Positions 36,700-54,920 are shown, counted from the first letter of the stretch. The stretch: DNA of 64,000 bases from Drosophila persimilis (GCF_003286085.1 NW_020825289.1:7626001-7690000); one strand, 5' to 3'. Made by a program: numbers and translations. Notes: generated from the sequence alone by a model not told the origin.

Positions 36700-38690
36700 G
36701 GTCTTTTCTATATCTCGCAACGCAATTCACAATTCACTGAGAGACTGGAAACTGGGGACTGGGGTCTGTGGACTGCGGCTGCGGCTGCGCGAAGGCGCAT
36801 TCGCAACTTTTGTTGTTGTTGGGGATTTTGGCTTAGTAATGAAAAGTTAGTTGGGGAAACGGTGTTATATGAAAACTTGTTTCGGATTTGGTTTTGGTTT
36901 CGGTTTCCAGCAGGTGGGTTAGGGGGCCAGGAGGCCAGGAAGTAGGAGGCTTGTCGGCGCAGGAGCCTAAAATTAAAACAAAGGGGTCTGTAAACGGGTC
37001 GTTATCCTATTCAACAATAGCTAGGAAGTATGCATCTGTTACAGAGACCCAAATAAAAGTCGCAGAGACAACAATTAAAGCATTTCAATACGTCTGTCTG
37101 TCGTCTGTCTGTCTTTCAGTTGATTGGCAAGAAATATCGGATTGCGCGCGCAAACATGGTAAGGCTTCCGTTTTTATTAGACCAAAAGCCTGGACACATG
37201 ATATATGTATGGCGAAGCTGGGGATTATGCAAATGGAATCGGTTATTGACTCCATCTCTGGCTCTTCTCCCGTAACCCCAGAGCAAGGCAAGCCCCACGA
37301 GTGTGGTAAGGGGCAAAGACAATATGAAGGTTAAGCTTTGGTTATTTTATTTGATAGATTTTACATATTTGATCTTTGGCTTATGGGCATTTACGGGGTC
37401 ATCATTTCATTTCAGCTTTGTGGGCGCCACAACAAAAGATCTACAATAGGTACCGAGCTGACCAAGCCAACGCCATTGTGGCTAAGGAGTTCGAGTCGCG
37501 CTGACACATGCATGCCACAAACGTGCAATTTGGGGGAGCTCTGGCTGATGGCCTGATCGTGCAGCTCCCGGCGTGACTGGATGTACCTACATACAGACTC
37601 GTATGTATTCGTATACATATTCCTAGTTATTATGTGATGTATGTTTGCCTGACTGGCTGCCTGGCTGCCTGACTACCTGGAATTTTGTGCAATCCGGGCT
37701 CACTACTCACTCACTCATTCAGTCATTAAATCGAAAACATACTTAGCTCTGACTTCGGCTATTTTAAAATCCATCATGTGGCAATACCAACAATTCGACT
37801 AGCAAAAAACAAAAAAACAACAAAAAAAGAAGAAGTAAAACAAAGCCAGGCAGGCATTGTGCCGTGTACAATTTTCGCAAATGCAGATAGACGCTTCGCG
37901 ACGCGACGACAGACGCGGAAGACAGACCAGACCCATGCCAGGCCGGGCAAAGCATTTACATACATGCTTATTATATTTCATAATCAAATTTAGGCACATT
38001 CCCCCATTTTCCCCATTTACTGCAATTCTTTTGAGGCGATATGCCCACTCTCTGCCACTGCATTTGGTCAATGACCTTCACTTTTATTTAGAGAGGCAAC
38101 GCCTCTGCTGTTGGTGCTCTCCTGCATTGTGTGCGTTGTAAAAAGCGATGTGTGGTGATCGTAAAAGCCCAAAGCTCTTGACACGCTCTACCATGAACCT
38201 TTGCCTGGCATCTGTAAAAGAAGGGTAGGGTAGTTCCACACAACCTTGACCCATTCATTATTTCTCTTGTTATCTGGTTTGAAACAGGCAATGCAATTAG
38301 TTGGAGACTGTGCGGGGCCGGCCCTTTTATTTTGTTTAGATTTTAAGTGCCTCATGGTGGGGCGATGTGAGTGGAAATAAGAAATCAAATGTGAAAGTAA
38401 ATCTCTTAATTCACGCATTAAGACATGTTGTTCAATATGTTTCCTTTAATAAACCGGGTCCTTTTAACCGGGTCCATTTAACTAGTTTCAAATTTATATA
38501 ATAATTAAATGGTCCAATAACCAGACATGACATGCTAGTTGATGATTCGCCAACAATTTGTAAATTTCTCTGTACATACATTCATTCAAATATTTGCGCC
38601 AATTCACATAACAGCCATGCGCTTAACAGGCACATTTCAAGAAAGCATAAGAGTTGCATTCACAGTCGATAGTGAGCCAATCGATGTTGC
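36700..38690. other. Noncoding interval between the PYEV gene and Prosalpha5
   Basis: No supported gene. Short open frames occur, and a possible 33-nt intron at about 38220-38250 is too short to be real. Confidence 0.5.
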
Positions 38691-38779
38691 GATACCCTAG
38701 GGAAAACGGTATTATAGAAATGCGGAAATGTTTGTCATCTCAGGCGCCAATTTAGGGTGTTTTTAATACTTTTCGGTAT

Positions 38780-39095
38780 TTTTTTAGGTCGCTATATGGT
38801 ATATTTTATCAATTTCATCAATCCATTAAATTTTATTTTCAACGTTATATAGAAATGCAATAAAAGCAAGTGGTTAAAATAAGCCATTTAAGTAGGAAAT
38901 TGATTCATTAATCGGATAAAGTTATGTGGGCATGGCTAAATGTGCTATATAGCTGAGAATATTCCACGAAAGATAAAAAACGAGGAATATGTAAAATAGA
39001 ACTTGGATTCGTCAGTATATTTGCGGTATATTTTTTAAGTGACACGGTTTTTTTCTGACGGTCGGACGGTATATTTTATCGACCACGGTCACACT
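38780..39095 (+). promoter_or_regulatory. Prosalpha5: Prosalpha5 promoter: motif-6 cluster and Motif 1
   Basis: CGGTATTTTT (about 38777), GGTATATTTT (about 38808), GCGGTATATTTTTT (about 39023) and CGGTATATTTTATCGA (about 39067) precede CGGTCACACT at 39086-39095 (Ohler Motif 1/M1BP site). All lie within 430 bp of the ATG. These motifs are known for TATA-less, ubiquitously active fly promoters. Confidence 0.7.
38852..39080 (-). repeat. Dispersed promoter-associated repeat, copy B (upstream of Prosalpha5)
   Basis: The reverse complement aligns with 21205-21450 (copy A). The region 38852-39047 matches 21253-21450 without gaps at about 88%, and the gene-proximal GTCGATAAAATATACCGTC is also shared. 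Both copies have the same orientation relative to their downstream gene. Confidence 0.8.
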
Positions 39096-39181
39096 CCGCT
39101 TATCGCAAGTCATTTCAGAAATCGGCAAATTTTAAAGAAAAGTTAGCTTTGTTGATTTTACGCGTTTTATTTATATATTAA

Positions 39182-40000
<819 letters not shown>

Positions 40001-40689
40001 ATCAGGCAGAGTTTTCCATACATTTCTATATCGGTTAAAATACAACTTAAATGTGAATAAAGTAAAGGGATTCTAAATCACCCATCTAATCGGTGCAGTT
40101 TCTTCGAAAAGGTACAAGTCTAATCCGATTTTATATACAGTTGATTTTTATTCATATATTTGATGTATGTATATCGTATTGGTGTATATATTTATTCACT
40201 ACAACATTTTGCGGGCCGGCTCCCTTCCCTTCGACTTTCGCCTTTCTGGGTTCGCCTCTACAATAATATCTTTTTATATTTAATAAATGTACTCTCTAGA
40301 CATTAAACTGTTGAGCAAAATCAAACAGCTCGGACTAACTTGGTTAATCCCGATACAAAGGCAAATCATAAAGAATTCTCTTCTCTACTTCTACGCTCTC
40401 TTCGTGTGCACAGACTTCTCTCATTTTTGTTGTTTTTAGTTTCCATTTCATTTTACCTAGAACCGAAATAATGCAAATAAGGCAGAGTAAACGCTTACCG
40501 ACTAAGGGGGAGACAATGGTGTTTCAAAGGAGTGGGAAACAGGTGGTGGACAGGGAAGACGAATCAAAATTAAGAAATTTATATCTATATCAATACGAGA
40601 GTATATATATATATATATCTATATATATGTATATGTAAATAGGGATCCCGAGGGATCCTTTAGAGCATTCACAATCGTTTACATCACAC

Positions 40690-43600
40690 CTAGGTTGTTG
40701 GATGTTCGCTGCCACTGGGACTGCTGTTGGTGTTGTTGTTGGTGTTATTATTATTATTATTGTTGTTGGTCGCGATACTCGCGGTGGTAGTTGTGGTGTT
40801 GCTGTTGGTGCGCAGCATTAGGCGCGACAGACTGGTATTGGGCTCACTGAGAGAGTAGATCTCCGGCTCGAATACTGGCGGACACTCCATGTTCGGATAG
40901 TCCGGTGTGGCCGCCTTCGAGTCGACAGAATTGGTGTTTGATACTTTTGGTGTTGGTGTTGGCGTTGGTGTTGTTGCTCCTGTTCCTGATCCTGTTGCTG
41001 CCACCGCTGGCTCTTCTTCCTTGTTAGTGCTGCTACAACTGCTGCTGTTGTTGGCCATCGTTGGTGGAGGCGGTGCTGGCGGCAGAGGCGGCTGCAGAGA
41101 CTCGGATGTGCACAGATTCGTGGTGGATGCTGTCGGCACTCCAGGGCCACGGTAGCTCCGATAGGTTAAGGGCAAGGTTATCTGCGAGAATATCTCTTGA
41201 TCGCAGTCAGGATCTGCACTACATGGCGGAGTCACGGCCTGCAGCGGTATCTGATGGTTGGGCTGGTGCTGATGATGGCCGAACAGTGTCCGATGCAGGA
41301 GGGGCGAGCCCAGAAAGCGGTTCTCCTTCGATGGCTTCGTGGGCGTGGCCGACGATATCGACAGCTTGGCAAAGATGGGTATGGGTGCTGAGTTTTTGCG
41401 ATGGGCATCGTACTTGGTGCCCGTGATCTTTTCCCTCAGGTCCTGATTGTAGGTCTGGCTCTTCTTAATGCTGCTGCTGGCCATTCCACTGCCACCAGCT
41501 CCTCCCCCATCCAGGGCATGATTCGACTTGGACTTCTTGTTCAACGGCAAGGTCATGGTCATGGGAAGGGATGGGGTCACACTGCCACTGCCACTGCCGC
41601 TTCCAGAAGAGTGCTTGGAGGTGAAGGGAAAGCGTCGATCGCTGCTGGACTTGCCCTTGGTCTTCTTCGGATCGGCGCTCGAGTTTTTTCCACCTCCTCC
41701 ACTGGCGTTGCTGCTGCTGCTGCTCTTGTGCAAGAAGCTGGAGAACTGCAGCTGCTGGGAGCGCAGAAAGTGCTTTGTTCGACTGCTATGATGCTGCTGT
41801 TGTTGCTGCTGTTGCTGTTGCTGCAGCAACTGCTGCTGCTGTTGGTGGTGCTGCTGAAATTGCTGATGGTGATGATGCAGCTGCTCGTGATTGCTGGAGG
41901 AGCTGGGCTCGTCCCCGCATATCAGCTCGTAGCCAAAGTCGCGCAGCTTCTGTCCCTCCTTGGTGCGTGTCCGCTTGATGCTCTCGTCGTCCGGCTTGAA
42001 GCTAATCTCGTAGTCCGGAGTCTTGGGCAGGCTCACGCTCTGGATCTTAGGCAGATTCGCGGGCGGCTTCACCACGGTGCTGCTCTGCTGGCTGGCCGTG
42101 GACTCGGTACGCGCATGCTTGTGCTTTTCCACGCCCAAATGCACTCGATTGTTGTACATCTCCTGGGCCTCTTCCTCCTGCTTGCGCAGCATAAGATCCT
42201 TCAGCGTGACAAAGCCCTGGGTGTTGTGGTGATGGTCCAGGGTTCCGCCAACACTCATCTTGGGCAGCAGCGTCTTCGAGGTGTGGAAATCGAATTCCAC
42301 CAGATTGGGATTGGAGGCATGCAGAAAGTTGAAGGGCACCTTCTTCAGGCTCGACTTGCTGTTCGGACTCGGACTCTGGCTCTGGCTCTGGCTATCCTCG
42401 GAGCTTTGGTGTTGCAATGAGCTGACCGTAGGCGCTGGCGATGTGGGCGGACCCAGGGCCAACGATGCCGAGACCGAAGCTGAGACCGAGACAGCAGACT
42501 CCGTGTTGCTCACCACCGAGCTCCGGCTGGAGCTGCGCGACAACTTGCGCGTCTCAGCGGCCATTGCCGTTTGAGTGACCAATGTGGGCGGCATGGCCGG
42601 ATCGTGGTAGCCCGGAGTATTGGCTCCGATTTGGATGCCAAAGCTACCGCCCGGCACCTTCCGGTAGCTGCGATACTGCTCCGTGGGTACCGGGATGTCG
42701 CTGGAGGGCTTTGCCGCGCTGCTCTTAAACGGGCCCATCGTGAACTTGCGGAACGAGTCCAGGTAGCTGCGATCGTGCTTGATCCCGTGCCCGGTGCTGG
42801 AGGTGGGCGTGCCGCCGCTGCCGCTGGTTAGTATGCCACCGGAGGACATCTCCTTGGAGCCTTGGGGCGAGGGAGTGCACAGATTTTTGGCCACCAGGGC
42901 GTCACACTCCTCGCCTGAGCTGTCGTTCTCCGAGTACAGATCTTTGGTGTCCGCGCGAACGTTGGGAGGTATCTTCTGCGAAGCCTGGCGTAGAAAGTCC
43001 ACCCATTGATTGAGGGCATCGAGGGACTCGGCCGCAAAGTAGAAGCTCTTGGCCGTGTGATAGACCTTGAAGGCGTGCGGCTTAGAGTGCACTTCCTTGG
43101 CCAGGGAGACGGTGAAGCCCGGCAGAAAGATGACCAGGCTGGCGGAGGTGCTCTGCTTGCTGCGGAATCCGTACAGGATGGTGTCCAGCATCACAAAGTA
43201 TATCCTCGCCCAGTAGGTGACGCCGCGGTGGTTCTTCTTTCGCCTGTACAGATGGCCCTGGATGTCGCCGGTGCCCAGGAGCTTTAGGTTCGTGTTCCTC
43301 CGCTTGGCCATCAGACTGTGCTTCTTCTTGAGGGTCAAGGTACGCGATTTGCTGGGCGTGTGCAGCTCACTAATCTCCGGCGGCTCCGATGGTGTGGTTG
43401 GAGTCTGCACAAGCACAGACACAGGTACAGTTGAAGGTACAGATGCAGGTACAGGTACAGGGATAGAGATGGGAACAGGTACAGGGAGAAGGACAAGTGC
43501 AGAGGCTGCCAGCATACTGGCCGGCTTGGGTGGTGGCGGCGGCACCACCTGCGGACTCATCTCCTTTTGCTTGCGCGGCCTGGGCGGTGGAGCTGGCGGC

Positions 43601-45746
43601 GTTACTAGAAGGAATTCCTTGCGCGGTTCGACGGCTGGCGGGGTGTCCGATTCCTCGCCAGAGTTATCGTACGCCGGTGTGCTGTGACTCTTGTCCAAGC
43701 GTCCACGGCGATTCAGCAGCAGGGGGGCATTGATGGCTTCCGCCAGGGGCAGGTCCTGCCCAAGGGAGGCGACATTGATGGCCTCCAGCAGCTCCTCAGC
43801 GTTCTCCGTCTTACAGTTGCGCAACGTCTCCAGGGCATCCTCGTCGCCCTCGTCGGCGAAGGGAATGGGCTCGAAGGTCTCCAGGATGGTGTTATCCACA
43901 TTGCACGTAAACTTCTCGTTCCGCACCACGTAGTCCTCCACCTTCATGGTGGAATCGAAGCGGACCACCTTGCTGACGCCCGGCTTGTAGCGATCCTCCA
44001 CATGGTCGCGCTCCCGCTGGAACTCCCCTGTCAACTGCTTCAGCTTGCGCGCTTCGTTGAACATCCGTCGAGCCTTGTCCGTCGAGCTATCGCCAATCCC
44101 AATACAGGTCGTGGGGCGCGGTGCAATCTCCAGGCCATAGCCGAACGAGATGGATTTGTCGCGAATGCTGGGCGACCCGGGATCACAACAGGCCGCCGAG
44201 GAGCCGATGCCCGGCTTTCGTTCATGCCACGAGGGCACAACCAGATCGGAGTGCTTGAGGCTGAGAAACTCATCGCCACAGATGGTATTCCTGCGCTGCA
44301 GCAAGGCCCTGGGCTTGGGATAGTACAGGCGCATCTCCCGCGTGGCACATTTTGGATCCGTGGGTGTGGCTATATCACTGCAGCTGGAGTCCGAGTCCGA
44401 GGAGGCTGGCGGACTGGTTTTGACCACCTCACTCTTGTCGCTGGCCAAGGACTTAGTCACCTCCGTGCCCAGCGTGCCCGTTGCCACCTTCTCCGTGTCC
44501 AGCGTGAGAAAGGCCGAGCGCGGACTGGGCATCTGATCCGCCCAGCGACATGCCATGTTGCGCTTTTTGCTCGGCAGCCGGTACGGTTGCATGTAGATCT
44601 GGCCAAACATCTTTGTGTGCTTCGGTCGCTTCTTTACGGTCAGCACCACATCGGGCAGGGACTCGCGCAGGTGCTCCAGCACGGTTTTGTGCTGCCATCC
44701 GACCACTGTCTGGTAGTTGATCTGCACGATCTCGTCGCCGTCCTCGATCTTGCCCGAGTTGTGGGCCGGCGAATGGTACTTGTTGTCCGTCACGCGATGG
44801 ATGCCATTGTAGCTGGACTCGATATTGAAGCCCAGCTCCGACTCGCGCTTCTTCAGGTTGACCAGGTTGAGGGAGGATGGCTGCAGCACCATCGGATCGG
44901 ATATGTCCTGGATCATGAAATTGGCCAGGCTCTCCAGACGCTCGGCGGTGCTCCTTATCTTATCCACTGGGTTCTCGGCAAAGCGGTCCCGATGCGCATT
45001 GGTGGCCAGCTCCAGGCCGCATTTCAAAACATTTCCGCAATACTCGCGGTAATTATCCTGCCCCCGGAAGGGGGAACGCTCCAGGCTGCCCACCAGCGGC
45101 TTCAGCGTAGCTATGGTCCTGGTGATGTCATGCAGGGTCCTCGTATCGATCTTCGTACTGTCCGCATGGTTCTTGGCCAGCTCGCGGTGTAAATTCCTCG
45201 CTGCCGTGGCCACATGCAGGGCCATAAACTGTAGATTATCATTTTTCAGATGATAATGCTGCAAGATCAAGGTCATTTGCCATATGTATTGCTGGTGGAA
45301 ATTCCCCAAGGACAAATGCACACTGTACTCACAAAATTTCTCAGATTTTCAACTGCCTCCAGCACGATCTCCTGATGGCCTATACGCTGCATGCCCAAAT
45401 TCTCCAACTCATACGGTCGTATGTTGAGCAGGGATCGCCCACCGATTTCATGTTTGGAAAATTCATATAAATAACCTTTCATGGACTCGTCGAGACCTTT
45501 ATTCGATTATAAACAAAAAGAAAGTCGGGTGAGAAAATGATACAAAATTCCTTGATTCTTGCGGTGGGCGTTGCTGTTGCCGTAGTTGCTGTTGTTTTTG
45601 TTGTTGTTGCTGCTGTGTGGGCAGTGGGAATGCAGCCCACGGATGCAGTTTTTCCTTGACCTGTCAAGCAGAGCTGTGATTATATTACCTTTGATCCAGT
45701 CCGTAACTTGGTCCGGTGTCCATTCAGCTATGTTTATATAGGCCAT
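40690..45746 (-). CDS. cnk: cnk, connector enhancer of ksr (SAM-CRIC-PDZ-PH scaffold)
   Basis: Exons complement(45689..45746), (45333..45496) and (40690..45258) join in phase to give 1596 aa (the fly protein is of similar size). Residues 1-75: SAM domain (AYINIAEWTPDQVTDWIKG, GMQRIGHQEIVLEAVENLR). About 80-170: CRIC region. About 200-290: PDZ (LGFNIESSYNGIHRV, SGKIEDGDEIVQIN). About 735-837: PH domain (GDIQGHLYRRKKNHRGVTYW to LNQWVDFLRQAS). The rest is low-complexity, with proline motifs, a VPVPISIPVPVP run, poly-Q, poly-N and Ser/Gly tracts. Cnk is a membrane-associated scaffold linking Ras, KSR and Raf signalling. The start MAYINIAEW is preferred over an in-frame ATG 10 codons upstream. It converges with Prosalpha5. 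Confidence 0.96.
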
Positions 45747-46363
45747 CCTGACGCGCGCACACTCTCGCTGCCACACCTAGGTCATCTTATCTTTATATAG
45801 AACGGAACACTTCAATAAAATAAAAGAATTTTTATTGTTTGCGCCAGGCAGGGCTGCAAGTATTTGTATTGTATTTGTTGTATTTTGCTCCTCCGCGAGT
45901 CCATAGCGCGTCTTAAAAAATACTGGAAAATACCATAAAATATATACTAGGTGCGTGAGCTAAACATGGTGTCAGTGTTACCCTCAGAAAATAGCGAAGT
46001 GTAACGTCTCATTTTCAAAATATAACTTGAGTTGAAACAAACCACTTGTCTACAATGATCAGGAATCTTTTTCCCCGACTTTGGTATGATGTTAAGGAAT
46101 TTAACATTGATTAAAGGAAATAGGGTATACAAAAACCGCACATACTGTATTAAGATGTTGTTGATATGTAGCAAATGTTTCCGTGTAGTTACCATGTAAA
46201 AAAACTTGTTTTATAGAAATTGTTTTTGGCCGTTTACGTTTAACCCTTATATTATAAACAATCCAATTATGGTGAGGACCTTAAACTAGCCAATCAATAC
46301 TATAATCAGTATTGTTCACCTGTTTGAACAGAGGGGGGATAAGTGGGTGAAATTCGTTTTTAT

Positions 46364-46428
46364 AATCGGTATATTTTTAAAATGTGACGGCATAATTCGG
46401 TATATTTCTAAGGGTCAGACGGTTTCAA
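46364..46428 (-). promoter_or_regulatory. Motif-6 promoter module upstream of l(2)k01209 (third copy of the dispersed module)
   Basis: The reverse complement reads ACCGTCTGACCCTTAGAAAT, then ATACCG, then CCGTCACATTTTAAAAATAT, then ACCG. It aligns with 21220-21285 upstream of Roc2 (CCGTCTGAACCTCAGACATA; CCGTCTCATTTAAAAAATAT). It lies about 310 bp before the l(2)k01209 ATG at 46740, in the same gene-relative orientation as copies A and B. Confidence 0.6.
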
Positions 46429-46739
46429 CAGCTGGTCCGTCAGAGATGCGCCGACTTCGTTTGAAAATACCTCATCAAACCCATTAAATGCAAATAGATA
46501 AATAATTTGTTTATGATTTATTTTGCAATTGCCATTCCATAGATTACGACCACAACATGCTGGCCAAGTACATTTAAGTGTATATATGTGCCGTGTGGTC
46601 CAACTGCAAAGAGAACGCGCACGTTTTTCCGTCGCTGCTGTTTTTGCTCTCAGTCAGTTGCTCTGAGGGACGACGAAGTAAATCACCGCGTGTTTCTAAT
46701 CGCTGCAACTAGCCTGGGTGCACAAATACCAAAGGAGAA

Positions 46740-51418
<4,679 letters not shown>

Positions 51419-51540
51419 AGAGAAGGCCACTCGACCACTGTGGACAAGCAACAAGTTTCTAATGTATCCTAGGCTAAGTTGAAAGCGTTACTTAAATTAT
51501 GAATTCGGAACAAGATGTGTTTTTATTGGTCGACCTAAAG

Positions 51541-53266
51541 CTAGAGAAACCTTATGAGCAACTGCAGCAGAAAAGCCAGGCTTCCCACCACCAGGGCAAT
51601 GCCCACATAGCGCTGGATCAGCTTGTCTCGATTCCTCCCGGTCATCGTTAATTCCATTGGAGCCTCTTGCTTTTTTGCACATCGCGTCCAGTCCCGCTCA
51701 TCATCCAGAATCTCGCCCACCATGCTGAATTTGCTGACACTGGTAATGCGGACGTGGACCCGGGTGCCCAGCAGATTGTCTCGCATGGGCAGCAGGACCT
51801 GCTCATAGCTTTTGTTGTGCCCCACATAGTGGAGCTTGTCGTGAGAGATTTCCGTGACCAGAACCGTGTACATTTCGCCCACTCGCTGCGCATATGGCTC
51901 GTAGCTGTAGAAGAGATCCGTCAGTCGTTTGGTGCGCTTCTTTACCAGGTTGGCGGGTATGCGCTCCATTTTCGCTGCCGGTGTGCCAGGCCGGGGAAAG
52001 AACTGATTGATGAACAAGCTGGGGAAGCGGTATCTGCCGCACAGCGTCATCGTCTCCTCGAAATCTTCTTCGGTCTCTGTGGGAAAACCGCAAATGATGT
52101 CGGTGGCAATGGTAACGCCAGGAACACGTTCACGAAGAAAGTCCACTACGTGCTCGAAATCTTTGCGACAATATTCGCGCTTCATCTCGCCCAGCACCGA
52201 GTCACTGCCGCTCTGTGGAGACAGAAGATGTTAGCGGTTGATCCAAGGAATCGATTCGCATGTGGTTTGCACTCACCTGAACGGGAACGTGTAAAAAGGC
52301 ATAGACACGTGGGTGCTGTAGTACCTTTGCCACCTCTTCCAGATGCTCCAGAATGTAGGGGGGATTCGTCATGCCCACACGCAGCATGCAGTGCTCTGGG
52401 ATAACTTCGACCAGTTTCCAGAGCAGCTCTGGCAGGGAGCTGCCTATGTCTCGGCCATAGGCCCCAGTGTCTTCCGATGTTAGCCAGATCTCGCAACAGC
52501 CTTCCGCAAAGGACTGTCGCGCACGATCCACAATCTCCTCGGGTGGATAGCTGGCCAGGTCTCCGCGAGCATGCTTCGTTTTGCAGTATGTGCACTGGTT
52601 CAGACAGCCCGTGTTTATGGATATTATCTCGATGAGTGGATTCTTCCGCACCTTGGGTAGTGATAGTGGAGCTCCAGCCACCCGACGACCATGTACCTTC
52701 TTGTTTTGCAGTAGCCGTACGCTGTGTCCCTTCAGAGTCTCTTCCACTACCTCCACGACGCGATCGATCTGCTGCACTCCGATCACAGACAGGCCACGCA
52801 AATAGTCGGACTTTGGCGCTCCCTGGGGCACGCAGCCTGCCACCACAACATGCTTGCCGTTGCTCATCCCCGACTCGATCTCATTGCGAAAGGTGTCCTC
52901 GGATGGATTTTTCACGGTGCAGCTGTTGAGTAGCCACAGATCTGCTTCATCTTTACCGCTAAGTTTGTAACCGTACGCTGCCAGCTGCCCGGCCATGTAC
53001 TCGGAGTCCGAGTTGTTGTGGGCGCATCCCCATGTCTTCACAAACACCTTTTGAGTTCCAGGTATAACACTCTCGTAAATGGTGGGCCGGGGAGTGGGCT
53101 TCTCTTCGGCATCGGTCTCCGGCTTGATTTGCACACGCTTCTTGGCGCGCACCGTCACACTCTTCTTGTTCTGGTAACGCTCCTGCGGCTTGACATCTTC
53201 GGCAGATATCAGATCCTCGATATCATCAATATCGTTGCCAGGAAAGTCCTGTTCAAGTTGTTGCAT
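51541..53266 (-). CDS. CG6550: CG6550/Cdkal1, tRNA N6-threonylcarbamoyladenosine methylthiotransferase
   Basis: Exons complement(52277..53266) and (51541..52212) join in phase 0 to give 553 aa. About residue 70 starts the UPF0004 domain ([20 protein letters not shown]). The radical-SAM cluster motif CxxxCxxC is [18 protein letters not shown] near residue 222. [15 protein letters not shown] and [11 protein letters not shown] are typical of the MTTase family. A TRAM-like region (YTVLVTEI ... [15 protein letters not shown]) follows. The C-terminus ([19 protein letters not shown]) is a single tail-anchor helix, as in ER-bound CDKAL1. The enzyme makes ms2t6A37 in tRNA-Lys(UUU). [10 protein letters not shown] is the first in-frame ATG. 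It diverges from Mtap across about 440 bp. Confidence 0.95.
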
Positions 53267-53706
53267 GTTCTGTTCACTTTTCTGTTTCCCAGGAACATGT
53301 GCAACGCGGTCCAGCTGTTTACGTTTGAACAGTGCTGGTAAGCTCCATGGTGAAAAATATTCGATTTTTATTCGATTAAAGGTTAGGCTACCATGACCTG
53401 TCAAACACCCTTCCTTTATTATTATTTTTTGTTGATTATTAATTATTTAATTGATTATTTAATTATTTTGCATTCAATTATTGTTGAGGGGCGTTTTCGT
53501 AATTACTTTAGCACTTTTTACATCATAAAATGATTGTGGAAGCCCTAACATGCCCAAGCTTTTTCGGCTTTGCTTTGCACCCTACTATACATACACACAC
53601 ACTTATCAAACTCGGTTATCAGCGGGAGGGAATCATAATTCGCCAGACAGCCGCAGCAACAACGCGTAAAAAACTTTGTCGTTAACAACTTCCGCCTGTA
53701 TCCACA

Positions 53707-54710
53707 ATGCTCCATATTAAATGTAAAGACACTGATCTTGACCCTATACCAGTCAAGGTGAGCAGAGCCACCCCCACACCCCCATTGGGTGTAGGCTTCT
53801 ATTAATATTTCCATGCGCTTGTCGACAGATTGGCATCATTGGTGGATCCGGCTTGGATGATCCGGACATTTTGGAGAATCGCCAGGAAAAAGTAATTTCA
53901 ACGCCATACGGGGAGCCGTCTGATGCCCTCATTCAAGGTGAAATTGGTGGGGTGCAGTGTGTGCTACTCGCACGCCATGGAAGGAAACACGATATTATGC
54001 CCTCCAATGTGAATTACCGTGCCAATATCTGGGCCTTGCGCGATGTGGGCTGCACCCACCTCATTGTGTCCACGGCATGTGGTTCCCTGCGTGAGCAAAT
54101 CAAGCCCGGCAACCTGGTGATGCCCCACGATTTCATAGATCGCACCACAAAACGCTCACAAACGTTCTACGATGGCTCAGCCACTAGCCCACGTGGTGTT
54201 TGCCACCTGCCCATGTACCCCGCTTTCAGTGAGCGTACCCGCAACATACTCATCGAGGCTGCCAAGGAACTGGAGATCCCAGCACACGAGAAGGCCACAA
54301 TTGTGACTATCGAAGGTCCTCGCTTCTCGTCCCGCTCCGAGAGTCTCATGTTCAGGGAATGGGGCGGCGACCTTATCAATATGACCACGTGTCCAGAGGT
54401 TGTGCTGGCTAAAGAGGCCGGCCTCCTGTACGGCTCTGTGGCAATTGCCACTGACTACGACTGCTGGCGCATGGGATGCGAGGGAGTCAACGTGCAGGAT
54501 GTCCTCAAGACCTTTGCAGAGAATGTCATCAAGGTGAAGAAGATTCTGGTGAATGCTGTGGGTCGTATTGCCAAGGAGGATTGGTCGGAGGATATTCTAA
54601 ATGCCAAGGTGAGTGTATTCTCAAGGTTTATTCTCCACTTGATTGGTTCTAAAATTGCTCTCTTGTTATAGCAATGCGTGTGCAACAATACCATGTCTGG
54701 AGCTATGTGA
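53707..54710 (+). CDS. Mtap: Mtap, S-methyl-5'-thioadenosine phosphorylase
   Basis: Exons 53707..53757, 53829..54608 and 54672..54710 join in phase 0 to give 289 aa. Features are [40 protein letters not shown], the substrate-site [42 protein letters not shown] and ATDYDCW. This trimeric cytosolic/nuclear purine phosphorylase splits MTA into adenine and 5-methylthioribose-1-phosphate in the methionine salvage pathway. The C-terminus here is [13 protein letters not shown] second in-phase terminal exon is possible at 54837-54920. The fly gene is CG4802. Confidence 0.95.
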
Positions 54711-54836
54711 CGTTTTCTAAAACTATCCACCGAAATCACCCAGGACACCATAAGGCGGAGGCGGCCTTTGATACCATCGATATATCCTAAAAACTACAAG
54801 AAACGGGTTCCAAAACTTACATCCATCTCCATTCAG

Positions 54837-54920
54837 TACGAACTCGAGGAGGAGACCAATCAGACTGCGGGTGCGACAATTAAACCGGAACGAAGCACAC
54901 CAGCGACCGATACGCAGTGA
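54837..54920 (+). CDS. Mtap: Possible alternative terminal exon of Mtap
   Basis: After acceptor CCATCTCCATTCAG, an open stretch of 28 codons reads YELEEETNQTAGATIKPERS and ends at TGA 54918-54920. Joined to the exon ending at 54608 it keeps phase 0 (AAG|TAC), skipping the exon at 54672. Seen: acceptor, phase and open frame. Not known: whether it is used. It could instead be chance within the 3' UTR. Confidence 0.4.
   Translation, partial: YELEEETNQTAGATIKPERSTPATDTQ

Noticed and set aside
38188..38418. Small cysteine-containing peptide with an apparent intron on the minus strand
   Set aside because: The implied intron would be about 33 nt, below the workable size for Drosophila, and the remaining peptide has no family signature.
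41401..42420. 339-codon plus-strand frame rich in Leu
   Set aside because: Antisense shadow of cnk Gln/Ser tracts (CAG/CTG runs).
43684..45192. 502-codon open frame on the plus strand, antisense to cnk
   Set aside because: It mirrors the GC-rich third positions of cnk, which has clear SAM, CRIC and PDZ domains on the other strand; the antisense product has no domain and no splice context.
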